DNA from: Brienomyrus brachyistius
Lineage: Eukaryota; Chordata; Actinopteri; Osteoglossiformes; Mormyridae
Assembly: GCF_023856365.1 (NCBI RefSeq)
Contig: NC_064536.1
Span: 41,359,276 to 41,423,275, forward strand
Direction of reading: 5' to 3'
DNA length: 64,000 nucleotides
Shown: one piece after another, positions 1-10,235 of the stretch
Layout: every line of letters starts with the position of its first letter
Position numbering within the stretch: position 1 is the first letter of the stretch
Program-made: the position numbers and the translations under genes
Notes under the pieces: model-generated
What the model saw: the letters and a program-made list of their open reading frames with translations, nothing else
Database searches by the model: none
Told to the model about the DNA's origin: nothing

Positions 1-590
1 TTGTTTACATGGATAACATAACACTCTCAGCACAAAGTATGCTGTCCTCAGCATTCCCATCTCCGCAACATTCCAAAGATCCATCATAGGCCTTTAGTCT
101 AAAAACAAGCTAAAATGGTCACTGAGAACCCTTGCGTCCTTTGATTTCCATCAGCTGTGTTTGGAAAGTTCGAAAGAATTTCTGAGGCTACTGAACAGAG
201 CCAGGGTTGCCAGCTCTCACCCATCTGGTGTGACACTCACACCTTCAGACTCTCACGCTCACGCAAGAAATCTTATTAAATCTTAGGGCAAATCTATATT
301 ATTTCATTATAAACCTAAAATTCGCTATATCAAAAGCACTGGGGTACTTTGAAAACCCTACAAACTATTTACAAGGTAATAAAACTGTTACGTACATGTA
401 AATCTGTGTGCATACTTGTTTCAAACTGAAAATCTTATGCCAGCCAGCTAAACAAATTTGACAACCCTGCTACAGGCCTCTCTGTTCAGTTTTCGCTGAA
501 TGCTAAGGCTTCCCAGGCAAGCTACTGACCCTCCAAATTTCACAGACCTCTCGGCCACCCAGTAATCTGTAACTTTAGTGCTGAAAGCTT
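1..590. other. Non-coding start of duplication copy 1
   Basis: No gene or recognisable repeat is seen. The stretch is AT-rich with stops in all frames, and it is repeated at 21741-22330 with a few substitutions. Confidence 0.6.
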
Positions 591-619
591 GACAGTGAGT
601 GTATCATGTGAGGCAGCTG

Positions 620-1160
620 TGGAAATACAGACTCTCGTCTGTGCCACAAAAAACCTTCTACAGCGGCAATGTGGGATCTGTGCTCTCCGGGAGCATAACT
701 GCTCGGTACGGCAGCTCCAGCTCTGAGGGCCGCCGAGTCCCGCTGAGGGTGATACGATGCGCCCAGAGAATCACCAGGACAGAACTGTCGCCCTGCATAA
801 GTCCCCGGGGCCTTATGGCCGGGACTGAGAGGCCGAGGAGAAGCTTCTACCCCCAGGCCAGTAGGATCATTAACATCACAGATTAAAAGCTAAAATATGC
901 TATAACTACAATCTGTTCTATAAACATTTCTACATATTTTTTATACATTTTCATCTTTACTTTTTATATACCTTTTTTTGTTATATTTTCTTATTATCTT
1001 TCTGTAGTTTCAGTACTTCTTTTGTTAATTTACGTTGTTTAATTTTGATGTCCTTTTACTAGTGTGTTTATTACACCGACTGGAGTAACGACAATTTCAT
1101 TTCGCTGCCAGTGTACCACTACATTTCTACGACAAATAAAAATCTTGAATTTATTGTGTT
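620..1160 (+). mobile_element. 5'-truncated LINE 3' end (L2/Rex-type), copy 1
   Basis: The frame at 599-886 contains the spaced blocks GSITARYG, RCAQRITRTEL and RPRRSFYPQA. These match the C-terminal end of fish L2/Rex-type non-LTR reverse transcriptases, which typically read 'SCITVWYG...VRTAQRITGT...RNSFFPQAIRLLN'. A stretch between the second and third blocks is shortened compared with that pattern. After the stop comes an AT-rich 3' UTR, then a conserved tail containing CACCGACTGGAGTAACGACA and a final AATAAAAATCTTGAAT, which is a typical LINE 3' terminus. The catalytic part of the reverse transcriptase is missing, so this is a dead 5' truncation. The family name is from memory; the class is more secure. 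Confidence 0.72.
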
Positions 1161-1170
1161 ACCCCCACCA

Positions 1171-2586
1171 CATTATTTAATGTGTTCCTTATGGATTTCA
1201 TTGATTTTCTCAAAATAAACACGTATTCCAATTTTGGTTCTTGCAACATATTTCCAAAAAAGTTGGGACAGGAGCGATTTAGGGCCAGTAGTGAGGTAAA
1301 TTGGTTAAATAATGATGTGATTTGAAAGAGGTGATGTCAACAGGTGATTGTAATTATGATTTGGTACAAAAGTCGCACAAATACGTGAGAAAATTATTGA
1401 AATGTTTAAAAACAATGTTCCTCAAAGAACGACAGGAAGGATTTGGATATTTCACCTTCAACAGTGCATAACATAATTAAAAGATTGAAGGAATCTGAAG
1501 GAATTTCAGTGAGTAACGGACAAGGAGGCAAGCCTAAGTTGAACTACCGTGATCTCCGATCCCTCAGCATCCCACTGCATCAAGAATCGTCATTCATCTA
1601 TAAGCGATATGACCACATATGACTACTTTGGCAAACCTTTGTCAAGTACCACAATACGTAGTTACATCCACAAATGCCAGTTAAAACTGTACTGTGCCAA
1701 AAGCAAGCTCCATCTTCACAGTGTGTCCAGAAGCGCCGTCGGCTTCTCTGGGCTCAGAACGCATCTGAGTTGGACCATCACACAGTGGAAACGTGTACTG
1801 TGGTCAGATGAATCAGTATTTCAGGTATTTTTTGTGAGAAATGGATGCCGTGTGTTCCAGACCAAAGAAGAAAAGGATCACCCAGACTGTTACCAGCAAT
1901 AAGTCCAAAAGCCAGGGTCTGTCATGGTATGGGGTTGTGTCAGTGCCCTTGGCAAAGGTAACTTGCAGTTCTGTGATGGCACCATTAATGCTGAAAAGTA
2001 CATAGAGATTTTGGAGCACAATATGTTACCTTCAAGAAGACATTTTTTCCAGGGACGCCCATGCATTTTTCAACAAACAATGCGAAACCACATTCTGCAC
2101 ACATTACAAAGTCCTGGCTGCGGAGGAAGAGGGTATGGGTACTTGACTGCCTGCAGTCCCGACCTGTCTCCAATAGAGAATGTGTGGTGCATTTTGAAGC
2201 GCAATATGTGACAACGAAGACCCCGTACTGTTGTCCGCCTTAAAACTTGTTTGCAGGAAGAATGGGACAAAATTACACCTGAAACACTACATCACTTGGT
2301 GTCTTCAGTCCCTAAATGTCTTTTAAGTGTTGTGAAAAGGAATGGCGACATTACAAAGTACTAAATGCTTTACTGTCCCAACCTTTTTTGAAATGTGTTC
2401 TAAGAACCAAAATTGGAATACGTGTTTGAAAGAAAAACAAGGAAATTCACGAGGAACACATTAAATAATGTGCTGTTGTATTGTTTTCAATGTATTACAG
2501 GTCAAAGGTAATTTAACAAAGTGCTGTTTTCAGTTTGATTTTCATTTTACATACCATCCCAACTTTTTCTGATTTGGGGTTGTAAA
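1171..2586 (+). mobile_element. Degenerate Tc1/mariner-type transposon, copy 1
   Basis: The element is bounded by inverted repeats of about 100 bp: 1171-1272 against 2374-2470. The arms share ATTTAATGTGTTCC and AATTGGAATACGTG in opposite orientations. The right side extends outward another ~110 bp to CTGATTTGGGGTTGTAA. This outer part is absent on the left, where a LINE tail abuts, so the left end is truncated. Coding remains run on the plus strand from about 1400 to 2260. They include a helix-turn-helix region (SVHTIIKRLKES type), VLWSDESVFQ with the first catalytic Asp, a NAKPHSAHITKSW block, and ACSPDLSPIENVW with the catalytic Glu. Several frameshifts break the frame. Confidence 0.88.
1400..2262 (+). 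pseudogene. Tc1-like DD34E transposase pseudogene, copy 1
   Basis: Tc1-type transposases cut and paste their own element, using a catalytic DDE triad. Here the order is an N-terminal HTH, SDES (D1, about 1808), the NAKPHSA block (about 2085) and SPIENVW (E, about 2175). The frame breaks at CAACAAACAATGCG (2071-2084). The family normally has a 'QQDNAKPH' motif there, and one base is missing exactly at the second catalytic Asp. Copy 1 also has two extra bases (GTGTGTCC) near 1722 and an altered codon in the HTH region. The same break at the second Asp is found in copy 2, so the gene was inactive before duplication. Confidence 0.85.
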
Positions 2587-3800
2587 ATGTGAACACAAAA
2601 GCTTTTTCTATGTGAACATTATAAAACAGATTAATTCGTATTAAACAATTGCAAAGACATAGACATCTAATATGTGTGTGTCTGTGAGAGAGAGCATTTC
2701 AATTAATGCCTATAGTTCAATATTTGTTATATGTGCTGAATTTCATGGTCATCATTTTGGAAAAAAAGCTACCTAAACCATACGGGACTTAGAAATGGGT
2801 TAAAACTGACAGGACGATACCAGATATCAAATTGTATAGTTAGGATGAATGTACTGTTAAACAGCAGCACCATTGGAGGAGTCATGCATGGTGAGGCAGG
2901 GGGATATCTGTACATTAATGGGCGATGCATTACTGGGGATCTTTGGCGCCACCTTTTGACCAGTTACAGTCGTCATCAACATTAAAAAAACATTTCCATT
3001 TCCACTGCGTGAAAAAACAAATTGCACCCTATTTATAGAGTGGGAGACTACTTTTTGCAAGGATTTATATCTCCTGAAATTGCTTCTTCACAGATAAGCA
3101 CCAGAATGTTCTTTTCCCAGATGGTAGTAGGGACAAAATCTCCTACCACTGATAATTCTGACCATACACAAATTTTTATTTTTCTGAGTCTTGCGATTTT
3201 ACCGTATCAAAAATAACCAGTAAATCCTATTATTATCCTGCTACCCCCACTCTACCAAAACTCATGAAATGATACATTTGGAGGAGGAAGATTTCTAATT
3301 GATCCTTTATACCCACCAACCAGACCAGTATAAGAAGCTGTACGATGTAAAGCCTCTTTAAATGGGTACAGACTACTTCCGTTTATTGTAATAAGTATCT
3401 CATAAATTTGACTTTACACTTTTGCATGGTATTGATAGATTTTGAAAGTTAATTACTTAACACAATTCTTATTAAAATTGTTCATTATACAACCTGAATG
3501 TCTCATGGTAGCACATTAGTACAAAAAATGCTGTATGATGTATTATTGTAGCAGTCAGATGTTATTTTAACCAATGTACAGGTTTACCTTTAATTTAATT
3601 CTACAAACATAATCAAAATCACTTGTGAAAAAGACATTTAGTCATTTACTAAGGCAGATACAACCTGTGGAAGCACAGCTAAAAGCATACCATCACCCAT
3701 TATAGAGTGACCCATTGTCTTTGTAACTGAGTAATCACAACTAAGTGCAATTTACTATAATGAAACTGTACACAGAAACTGTAAAGGCAAAGGTAATTTA
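2587..3800. other. Non-genic stretch, copy 1
   Basis: AT-rich sequence with no coding region I can support. Small frames at 2857-3216 are conserved in copy 2 (24584-24943) only because the whole block is nearly identical. A short (GT)n/(GA)n tract lies near 2672-2695. Confidence 0.6.
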
Positions 3801-4690
3801 TTATGATGAAATGCTTCCAAAATGCCCAGTGTGCTTCAGCGTTTCTCCTTTTCTCCAGTCGTCGACAGGTCCTGTGTTTATTAGGTGATCTGTGATGTAG
3901 GAGATCCTGAGAATGGCTGCTGCTCCAAGGATGATTGGCAGGTGGCTTTTCCCAGGAACAGCGGGCTGGAGATGTAAAGGTGGGATGGAGAAAATAAAGT
4001 GTAGGGGAATACAGAGTACAAACAACCATAAGAAACACACGGCCCATGGCCATATGTCCACAAGACAACCACCCGCCCAACCCGAGAGGGAGCCCACGAG
4101 GGACTAAGGGGGGCCCAACCCCTGTAAAAGGAGGTCCGCAGAGGGGGGACAGACAGCGAGCCCCCCAGTCCCTCCCGCAAGCCCTCCACCGAGGGAAGCG
4201 GGTCCAGGGCCAAAGGGCCCCATCAACCGGGAACACTCCCCTGGCGGACGGTCCCCCCAGCCCGCTCCCCGGCAGGACGGATCACCGCCCACTGTAGCGA
4301 CCCGGCACGTCCCCCCCCTCCCCGACACTGCAGGATGATCTAAGGGAGACCCATACAAACAAAGTGCACCATCCCCCCCGCCCCCACCACCCAGGAGCGG
4401 ACCTGCGTCAACTGGGGAGCGGCAGACCCCCCGCCCAGCCCAGACCGAACCCTACAATTCGCCTAGAAGGGCTCAGAGCATCCCTAGATACCCCGGACCG
4501 CCTGCCAGGGCCCCACCACGGCGCAGCAGAGCCAAGGACCACCCAGCCCGCAGCCCACAAGAGGAGACGGCCCACACCGGCCAGGGCCATCTTCTACCTG
4601 CCGGGCCACCCCACACGCGCAGGGCCAGAGACAGAGAGTTAGGGGGGACCCCTCAGCCCCCACTGATTCCCCGTCCCATGTTAATGTGAA
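3801..4690 (-). repeat. GC-rich teleost interspersed repeat block, copy 1
   Basis: An abrupt change to C-rich sequence at 4060-4650 (runs such as CCCCCCCTCCCC) is preceded by a pyrimidine-rich element with AATAAA near 3801-4010 on the minus strand. From memory, this style of sequence recurs in many teleost introns; I cannot name its family with certainty. Minus-strand frames at 3700-4236 and 3801-4097 exist. The second has a good-looking 3' splice site at about 3973 followed by about 54 open codons and an immediate AATAAA. Because the whole block looks repetitive, I do not call it a gene. Confidence 0.5.
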
Positions 4691-4764
4691 GTGTGCATGT
4701 ACATGTGTGAGAGACTTGTGTGTTTATGTCTACAATACATTAAAATTAGTGGGTGCAGTTCGAG

Positions 4765-4969
4765 TATGAGGGCCCCACCACTGGCAGATGGCAGAGTCCC
4801 CCATCCCCCTCCCTGCACCCCAAGGCCCTAATGTAGCATGGACTGTGTATATAACTAAAGTGCAAAAAGCAGGTGAACAGTCGAGGCACGGGCACCCCAC
4901 CACTGGCAGACGGCAGAACCCCACCTGCCTAAACCCACCTCCTCAGCCCTAGTGTCATGTGGTGTCTAA
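4765..4969 (+). repeat. Degenerate tandem repeat, about 130-bp unit, copy 1
   Basis: Two units begin with CCCCACCACTGGCAG at about 4774 and 4893. Each continues into a GGCAGA...CCCCA...CCCTA(A/G)TGT pattern. A third, more diverged unit (CTCCCCACTGCCCCTC) follows at about 7548, beyond the piggyBac insertion. The transposon therefore landed inside this small array. The uninterrupted version is at about 26500-26770. Confidence 0.6.
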
Positions 4970-5295
4970 TTTAGCACTAGAACTGCCAAATCTACACTTA
5001 TTTTCGCAAATTCCCTGGGCCTAACACCTACTAGCATCCCTGCTGAAAGTTTCTTGGGCCATTGTCCTCCTGCTTTTGTTGTGCAAACACACCCATTACC
5101 TGTGAGGCCTGGCACATTTGCATTTTTTTACTCAGAGCAGCTAAAATCCAAGGCAGGCTAAACCTCTGTGTGTGACATGGAAACCTTCACAAAAGTCTGC
5201 CATATCTATACCAAATATCCCACACACTGACTGACCTGCAAATATGAAAGACACACATTCACAAAATATATGGAAGCACAAGTCTGTTTTATTTA

Positions 5296-6400
5296 TAAAA
5301 AAAAATTGAGTGTTTCAAACTTTGCAGTGTTTGCAGACCCAGTGACCATCATCCCTGCATTTGGCGCAAGTGAATTTGTAACACTTTGCACTGGTAAACC
5401 TGCTGCGGTTTCTGTTGCAGTTCTCCTGTACCTGACACTGAGTTGTCCATACAAGTCCTGGCACAGCAGCAGCCTTCCTCTGTCCCCATAGCCTTTTGTG
5501 GCATAAATTGGCAATAGAGTTCCTTGGCTAGATGACTCAAAAATAATCTTCTTTTGCCTTCCCACCCTGTACATGCCTTGGACAGAACGTAGGAATTTGC
5601 CACCACCAGGTCCAGCATGTTGTAAAATACAGCTACTGGCCACCTGCATGTTGCTGCTCTTACGAAATACATGCGCGCCATTTGGTCCAACACATTTACA
5701 CCACACTATAACAGCGGAGAGAGAGAGAGTCATGAGTGTATTTGCTTTTTTTCTACCTTCTTTCTATATAGGCCTGTATAGTACATATCAGAAAACATTG
5801 TAGCACTGATGTAAAATTATACACACATTCATATACCTTCATGTGGTTATAGTCTGTTATCGTGTTGGGTTTCCTCTTTCTGCCTTCACAGATCGCCACA
5901 TCTTGGTCCAAAGAACTCAGAACACACACAATCTTGTTTTTTAGGTGCATAAATTGTCAAGGAGACACTGCCACTTCTAAGCACTGACGCGGAGAATTCC
6001 TCTTGCTGTGCAGTGTCCTTTGAAATTGGAGGAAGTTCATACCAACTTTATTCCCTGTGCTCAGTAGTGTTGTTTTGCGCTGAAGCAGTCTGTGTGACAG
6101 TGCCAGTGAGGTGAAGAAATTGTCCGTTGTGACATTTCTCCCGTCATCCAGAAATGGCTCCATCAGACTCATGACCATGTTCTCTGCCAGCCTCTCCCTT
6201 TTCTGGTGACTGGGGTCCTTTCCCAAGTTAGGGGACATGTTGCAGACGTATTTGGTCTCCAAATCCGTGGCCATCCAGAACTTGATCCCAAATTTGTCCG
6301 GCTTGGATGCGATATACTGCATGGGCAATGAACCTTGGTCGAGAACAGCTGTACATCTATGTTCATGTTTTCTCCTGGAGTGAAACTTTCAGCACAGTTC
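5296..6400 (-). pseudogene. piggyBac-like transposase pseudogene (left half)
   Basis: piggyBac transposases are DDD enzymes. Reading leftward: NMNIDVQLFSTK (first Asp present, about 6360), MQYIASKPDKFGIKFW, GRNVTTDNFFTSLALS (second Asp, about 6130), LDQDVAICEGRKRKPNT, then GVNVLDQMARM. Family members usually have GVD in the last motif, so the third Asp reads Asn (codon at 5694-5696). WPVAVFYNMLDLVVANSYVL follows, then a Cys-rich C-terminus with KCYKFTCAKC and HWVCKHC in a frame without its own ATG (about 5330-5400). A 131-bp intron fits at 5706-5836: AAG|GTATAT donor, TTATAG|TGTGGT acceptor, phase 0. Frameshifts occur near 5955 and 6330. The N-terminal part is missing because the palindrome centre lies there. 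Confidence 0.82.
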
Positions 6401-6406
6401 TTGGTG

Positions 6407-6850
6407 AAGGCTGGCAGAGAACGTGGTCATGAGTCTGATGGAGCCATTTCTGGATGACGGGAGAAATGTCACAACGGACAATTTCTTCACCTCACTGTCA
6501 CTGTCACACAGACTGCTTCACTTTACTGGGCATGGTGAATAACGTTTGCCGTGAACTTCCTCCATTGGCAAAGGACACTGCACAGGGAGAGGAATTCTCC
6601 ACGTCAGTGTTTAGAATGGCGCGCATGTATTCAGTACGAGCAGCAACAAGCAAGTGGCCAGTAGCTGTGTTTTACAACATGCTGGACTTGGTGGCGGTGA
6701 ATGCCTACGTTCTGTACAAAGCATCTACAGGGTGGAAAGGAAAAAGAAGATTGTTTCCGATTCTTCTAGCCAAGGAACTCCATTGCCAAATACAGGGATG
6801 ATGGTCACTGGGTTTTCAAACGCTGCAAACACAGACTTTGAAAGATAGAC
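6407..6850 (+). pseudogene. piggyBac-like transposase pseudogene (right, inverted half)
   Basis: On the plus strand the sequence restarts at AAGGCTGGCAGAGAAC and repeats the left half in opposite orientation: SLMEPFLDDGRNVTTDNFFTS in one frame, then MARMYSVRAATSKWPVAVFY and NMLDLVAVNAYVL in the frame at 6454-6801, then a remnant of the Cys-rich tail near 6795-6845. A segment between the second Asp block and MARM is shortened relative to the left half. It is followed by about 350 bp (6850-7200) with no counterpart on the left. Both halves are inactive as read. Confidence 0.78.
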
Positions 6851-7589
6851 AGACTGTGTGGGACAGTAACCACTGAGACAAAAGGCAGAAAGATGACGAA
6901 GAGATGAACCTGGAACTGAGGCACGGATACATCAATTTTTACATGAACAGCCAAACATGCAAAGCTGGAGAGATCACACAAAAACAAAATTCACTTTTGG
7001 TGTTATAATTCAGTGATGGCCAATGAAAATGAAATGACATTTTATTCTGTATGTGTATGAGCATGTCAAAAACCATGGACCATGACTTCACTCAGCTTAT
7101 GACATTTATATACAAACATGCATTGGAGACTGAAGTGTTAGCATGTTTTCATTTTATTCATTTCATTCTATTAGCAACTTTTCATTCTATTTTCACTCAA
7201 TTTGTTTTATAAATAACACAGACTTGTGTTTCCATATATTTTGTGAATGTGCGTCTTTCATATTTGCAGGTCAGTCAGTGTGTGGGATATTTGGTATAGA
7301 TATGGCAGACTTTTGTGAAGGTTTCCATGTCACACACAGAGGTTTAGTCTGCCTTGGATTTGAGCTACTCTGAGTAAAAAATGCAAATGTGCCAGGCCTC
7401 ACAGGTAATGGGTGTGTTTGCACAACAAAAGCAGGAGGAGGATGGGGCTGAAGACCTGCGAAAATCACAGCAGGGGTGACAAACACCTTGGGACTCTCAG
7501 CAGAGAATAAAAACTCGGCAAATCTAGTGCTAATGTGCAAGTAAAACCTCCCCACTGCCCCTCAAAGCCCTAGTGTTGTATGAAATGTG

Positions 7590-7745
7590 GTGTCCGGCCC
7601 AGGGGAGCAATAAGGGCGTGCAGGAGTGGACCCCCCCCGGCACCGGGGCCAGATCCCCGACTGGCCCCGATTAGTCCTCATCCCCGACCCCACACAACCG
7701 GCAGGGGCGGCCAACCGAGGGGGTTCAGGGGCGCCACATTAACAA
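7590..7745 (+). repeat. GC-rich repeat segment, copy 1
   Basis: A short C/G-rich stretch (GGCACCGGGGCCAGATCCCC and similar) related in style to the block at 3801-4690. It is duplicated at about 26755-26905. No coding support. Confidence 0.45.
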
Positions 7746-7899
7746 TTGTTAATAAACATTCCACTATACATCTCAAAATTTAGCACACTTAATTCATTAT
7801 CTTTGATACTGTTTCAAACATTTAATGTTCCCCAAACAGCAGCAGAAGAACCACAGCTTCATCTTCCTTGTATTTTGGCTCTTCTCTGTGTCAAGAGCT

Positions 7900-8893
7900 C
7901 TACAAGCTCAACTTTAATATTAATTTTCCACCACTTCTACATCTTCTATCTATACCAGACCCACATCTATCTCTACACCGCCAGTTTCCTCTCTGAAGAG
8001 TCTCAGAAACAATGCCAGCATTGCCTATCACTCTCACACCCTCCCCTCCCTTACACCAGTCCGTCACACCTCCCAGTCCCCCCATAACCTCCCCAGCCTG
8101 GACAGTGGGGGGTGTCGCTGGTGAGCACTCCTCCAAACCTTTCCTCTCTCCCCAGTCGATCACCTCGTCCCACAGGTCCCAGGCTCCCCAGTGCTGGTCG
8201 TTGGTCCAGGAAACAGCTTTCGGAATTTTCATTCTGGTTAACATAATTAACTAGCCGTCTGTGATACTCTCAAAGCCAAACTAGACACTGTGAATTTTCA
8301 ACGTACTCCAGACATTTGCTAAATGCTATTCACCAAGAATGTCTATGGAAAGGGATGGAGCCTTCATTAGCTGCTCGTGGGATCGAGGCTACTCCGATAG
8401 AAGCGGCCAAATTGCTAAAACTGTTTCACAACCTATACAGTAACGCTGGCGAAATCAGGACGCTGCTTCGGTACGTTATAACATCGCCATGGTAATGAAC
8501 CCAGCAAACGGTTAATCTTACTTCAACAACATGGGACATTTAAAAAGTAAACGTATAGGGGCTCTTTTCAGAATAACATCTTCAGATGAAACGCATTACG
8601 ACAGACCGGATGAGTAAAACCAATCATATCAACCATAAGGCTTATTGTTTTTAAGTTTAACACAATTATTTTCTCTTACAATTTAAATATAAACAATCAC
8701 ATTACGAAAAATGGCCACAGCATCTACAGTTTAAGCTACTAATTTTAAATATATTTCAATTATATTTTGCGGCAATATTTGCATGAACTATATCACGACA
8801 TGAAATGAAATATAAAATTAACTATGCTAACAAAACATAATCTGAAGAAATAGCAAGAAACATACGAAGAGATGCTTCTCACCGCTGCGCCAT
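7900..8893 (-). CDS. Candidate two-exon gene start, product unknown, copy 1
   Basis: On the minus strand, an ATG at 8893-8891 (context GAGCGATGGCG) opens a tiny exon of 11 coding bases, ATGGCGCAGCG, directly followed by a donor GTGAGAAG. An acceptor GTTAACCAG| at 8234 leads into an open exon from 8233 that joins in frame as MAQR-MKIPKAVSW. The second exon stays open to 7900 with residues such as TNDQHWGAWDLWDEVIDWG and ERKGLEECSPATPP. It is Trp-, Asp- and Glu-rich near its start and Gly-rich later. Where it ends, or splices on, is not clear. I do not recognise the family. Support: a matching splice pair in phase, a CCAAT-rich region just upstream, and preservation in both copies. Against: no homology known to me and short length. 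Confidence 0.35.
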
Positions 8894-8939
8894 CGCTCTA
8901 TCAGAAAGTTTATGTTCAAACTGCACTGATTTTGTTTCT

Positions 8940-9190
8940 ATGGAAACCAGCGAAATTTTTCATTGGTCGAAAGGATGAAGATGTGTACTGACGCCATTTT
9001 CAACGAATGAAAACGAGAAATAATTGTCAGGGCGGGACGAATTTGAAGGTGAACCAATCAAAAGTAGTATGTTTAGCTCGTGCTTGTTTTGGCTGAGCGT
9101 GATTGGATTTGTTGATCTGACCGCCTTCAAGCCGTAAACCATGTATCTACTTGTCAATGGGAAACCACGCAGTTCTGTCTATAAATACTG
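8940..9190. promoter_or_regulatory. CCAAT-rich promoter-like region, copy 1
   Basis: Three CCAAT motifs in 150 bp: TTCATTGGTC (about 8958, CCAAT on the minus strand), GAACCAATCA (about 9051, plus strand) and GTGATTGGAT (about 9100, minus strand). There is a GC-box-like GGGCGGGACG (about 9030), and TCTATAAATACT at about 9179 resembles a plus-strand TATA box. The region sits immediately upstream of the minus-strand ATG at 8893. It could serve that frame, or be bidirectional; no plus-strand product is evident. Multi-CCAAT arrangements are typical of NF-Y-bound promoters. Confidence 0.42.
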
Positions 9191-9640
9191 ACTGTAATTT
9201 TTTTATGACATTATGTCTTTGCTATGCAGTATTACGGTAATGCGTAATCCCGCGATGTTTGGGGTGTACCGCTGTTTTTTTTCCATAGCTGGTGAACGCA
9301 ATTAGCATATTAGCCACGTTGGTAGGTCCGCTTTTGAGAAATAACACTATAGTTCTTGTTATTCACATTCTGTGTCCTGGTGTTTTTAATTTCTCATAAT
9401 GTGAACAAAGATATGTCATATACAAGTTTTTTGAGAGACTAAATTTTGGTTTGATTTATAATTTATTTAATGGTAAATAAAGTTCTTATATAGCTATTTT
9501 AGAATTAGTGCAGTCTTTCGTTTAGAATTAGCGCAATATTCTTAAAAACTGCATGTTCAAACCAAACGCCATGCCATAATAACTGCTTTACAGATATTTC
9601 ATTCAGGAATCTATGGAGGGTATACTGTAGGTAGGCCTGT
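9191..9640. other. Non-genic stretch after promoter-like region, copy 1
   Basis: AT-rich, with no coding frame or named repeat. Duplicated at 28236-28683. Confidence 0.5.
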
Positions 9641-9641
9641 T

Positions 9642-9662
9642 TGTGTGTGTGTGTGCGCGCGT
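9642..9662 (+). repeat. (GT)n/(GC)n microsatellite, copy 1
   Basis: TGTGTGTGTGTGTGCGCGCG simple repeat. The counterpart is at about 28686-28706. Confidence 0.85.
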
Positions 9663-9689
9663 TTGGGTGGGTGGTTATGTACATAGTGC

Positions 9690-10235
9690 TATAAAAACAT
9701 GTTATTTTGACTTTGTAGGGACATGTTTTCGGTCCCGAAAGTAAGATACTGAATTTTATTAAATTCTGTGAATGCAGTCAAATGAATAATTCAAAAAGTC
9801 TTGCATTTTGTTTGGTTGCTTACTGTTACTGCTTGGTAACTACTGCAATGTTTAAGGTTGCCATAGTTAGGATTGGGGTTACGCCCATACAAATGAATGG
9901 AGAATCCCCACAAAGATTCAAATACCTACTCTGTGTGTGTGTGTGGATTAGGTGTTTATTATATTGTGGGGACCAAATGTCCTCCACAATGTGACAAAAA
10001 CCTGTTATTTTGATGTTTTGGGGGGCATTTTCAGGTACTCACAAAGATCTGTAAATACAGTCAAAAAACTAAAAATGCCAAAAGTCTTGTATTTGGTTTG
10101 GTTACATATGGTTAAGGTTAGGGGTTGGTAGAGGTTAAAGTTGTCATGTTGGAATTACAGTTTTCCCCATAGAAATGAATGGAGAGTCCCCACGAAGATA
10201 TGATTACACAGCTGTATGTGTGTGTGTGTTGTGTG
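9690..10235 (+). repeat. 'GTGGGGACC' teleost repeat, two degenerate units, copy 1
   Basis: Two related units of about 260 bp. Each has CTGTTATTTTGA (or TGTTATTTTGAC), a GGGGACATTTTC-like block, AAAAGTCTTG, a TTAGG(G)TT segment, AAATGAATGGAGAATCCCC or GAGAGTCCCC, CACAAAGAT and a final (TG)n tract. From memory, this is a very common fish repeat. Non-coding. Confidence 0.65.

Larger units (their letters stand above)
4970..7529 (-). mobile_element. piggyBac-type element, inverted duplication, only in copy 1
   Basis: This 2,560-bp insertion is absent from the duplicate locus, where the sequence reads TCTAATGTGC. Both flanks carry CTAA (4966-4969 and 7530-7533). The termini share CACTAGA facing inward on both sides (left TTTAGCACTAGAACTGCC, right complement CACTAGATTTGCC). 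The outer arms, about 5080-5290 against 7200-7430, are long inverted repeats sharing for example TTTGCATTTTTTACTCAGAG and TGGAAACCTTCACAAAAGTC. The interior holds transposase sequence on the minus strand (to about 6405) and again on the plus strand (from about 6407). The element is therefore two head-to-head copies of one piggyBac sequence, and its RNA could fold into a large hairpin. The expected TTAA target duplication is not clean. Confidence 0.8.

Noticed and set aside
3700..4236. 178-codon minus-strand frame and a 98-codon frame with a good 3' splice site and AATAAA
   Set aside because: They lie inside a C-rich block that resembles a widespread teleost repeat. The long frame is favoured by the lack of A/T-rich stops. 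Preservation in copy 2 reflects recent duplication only.
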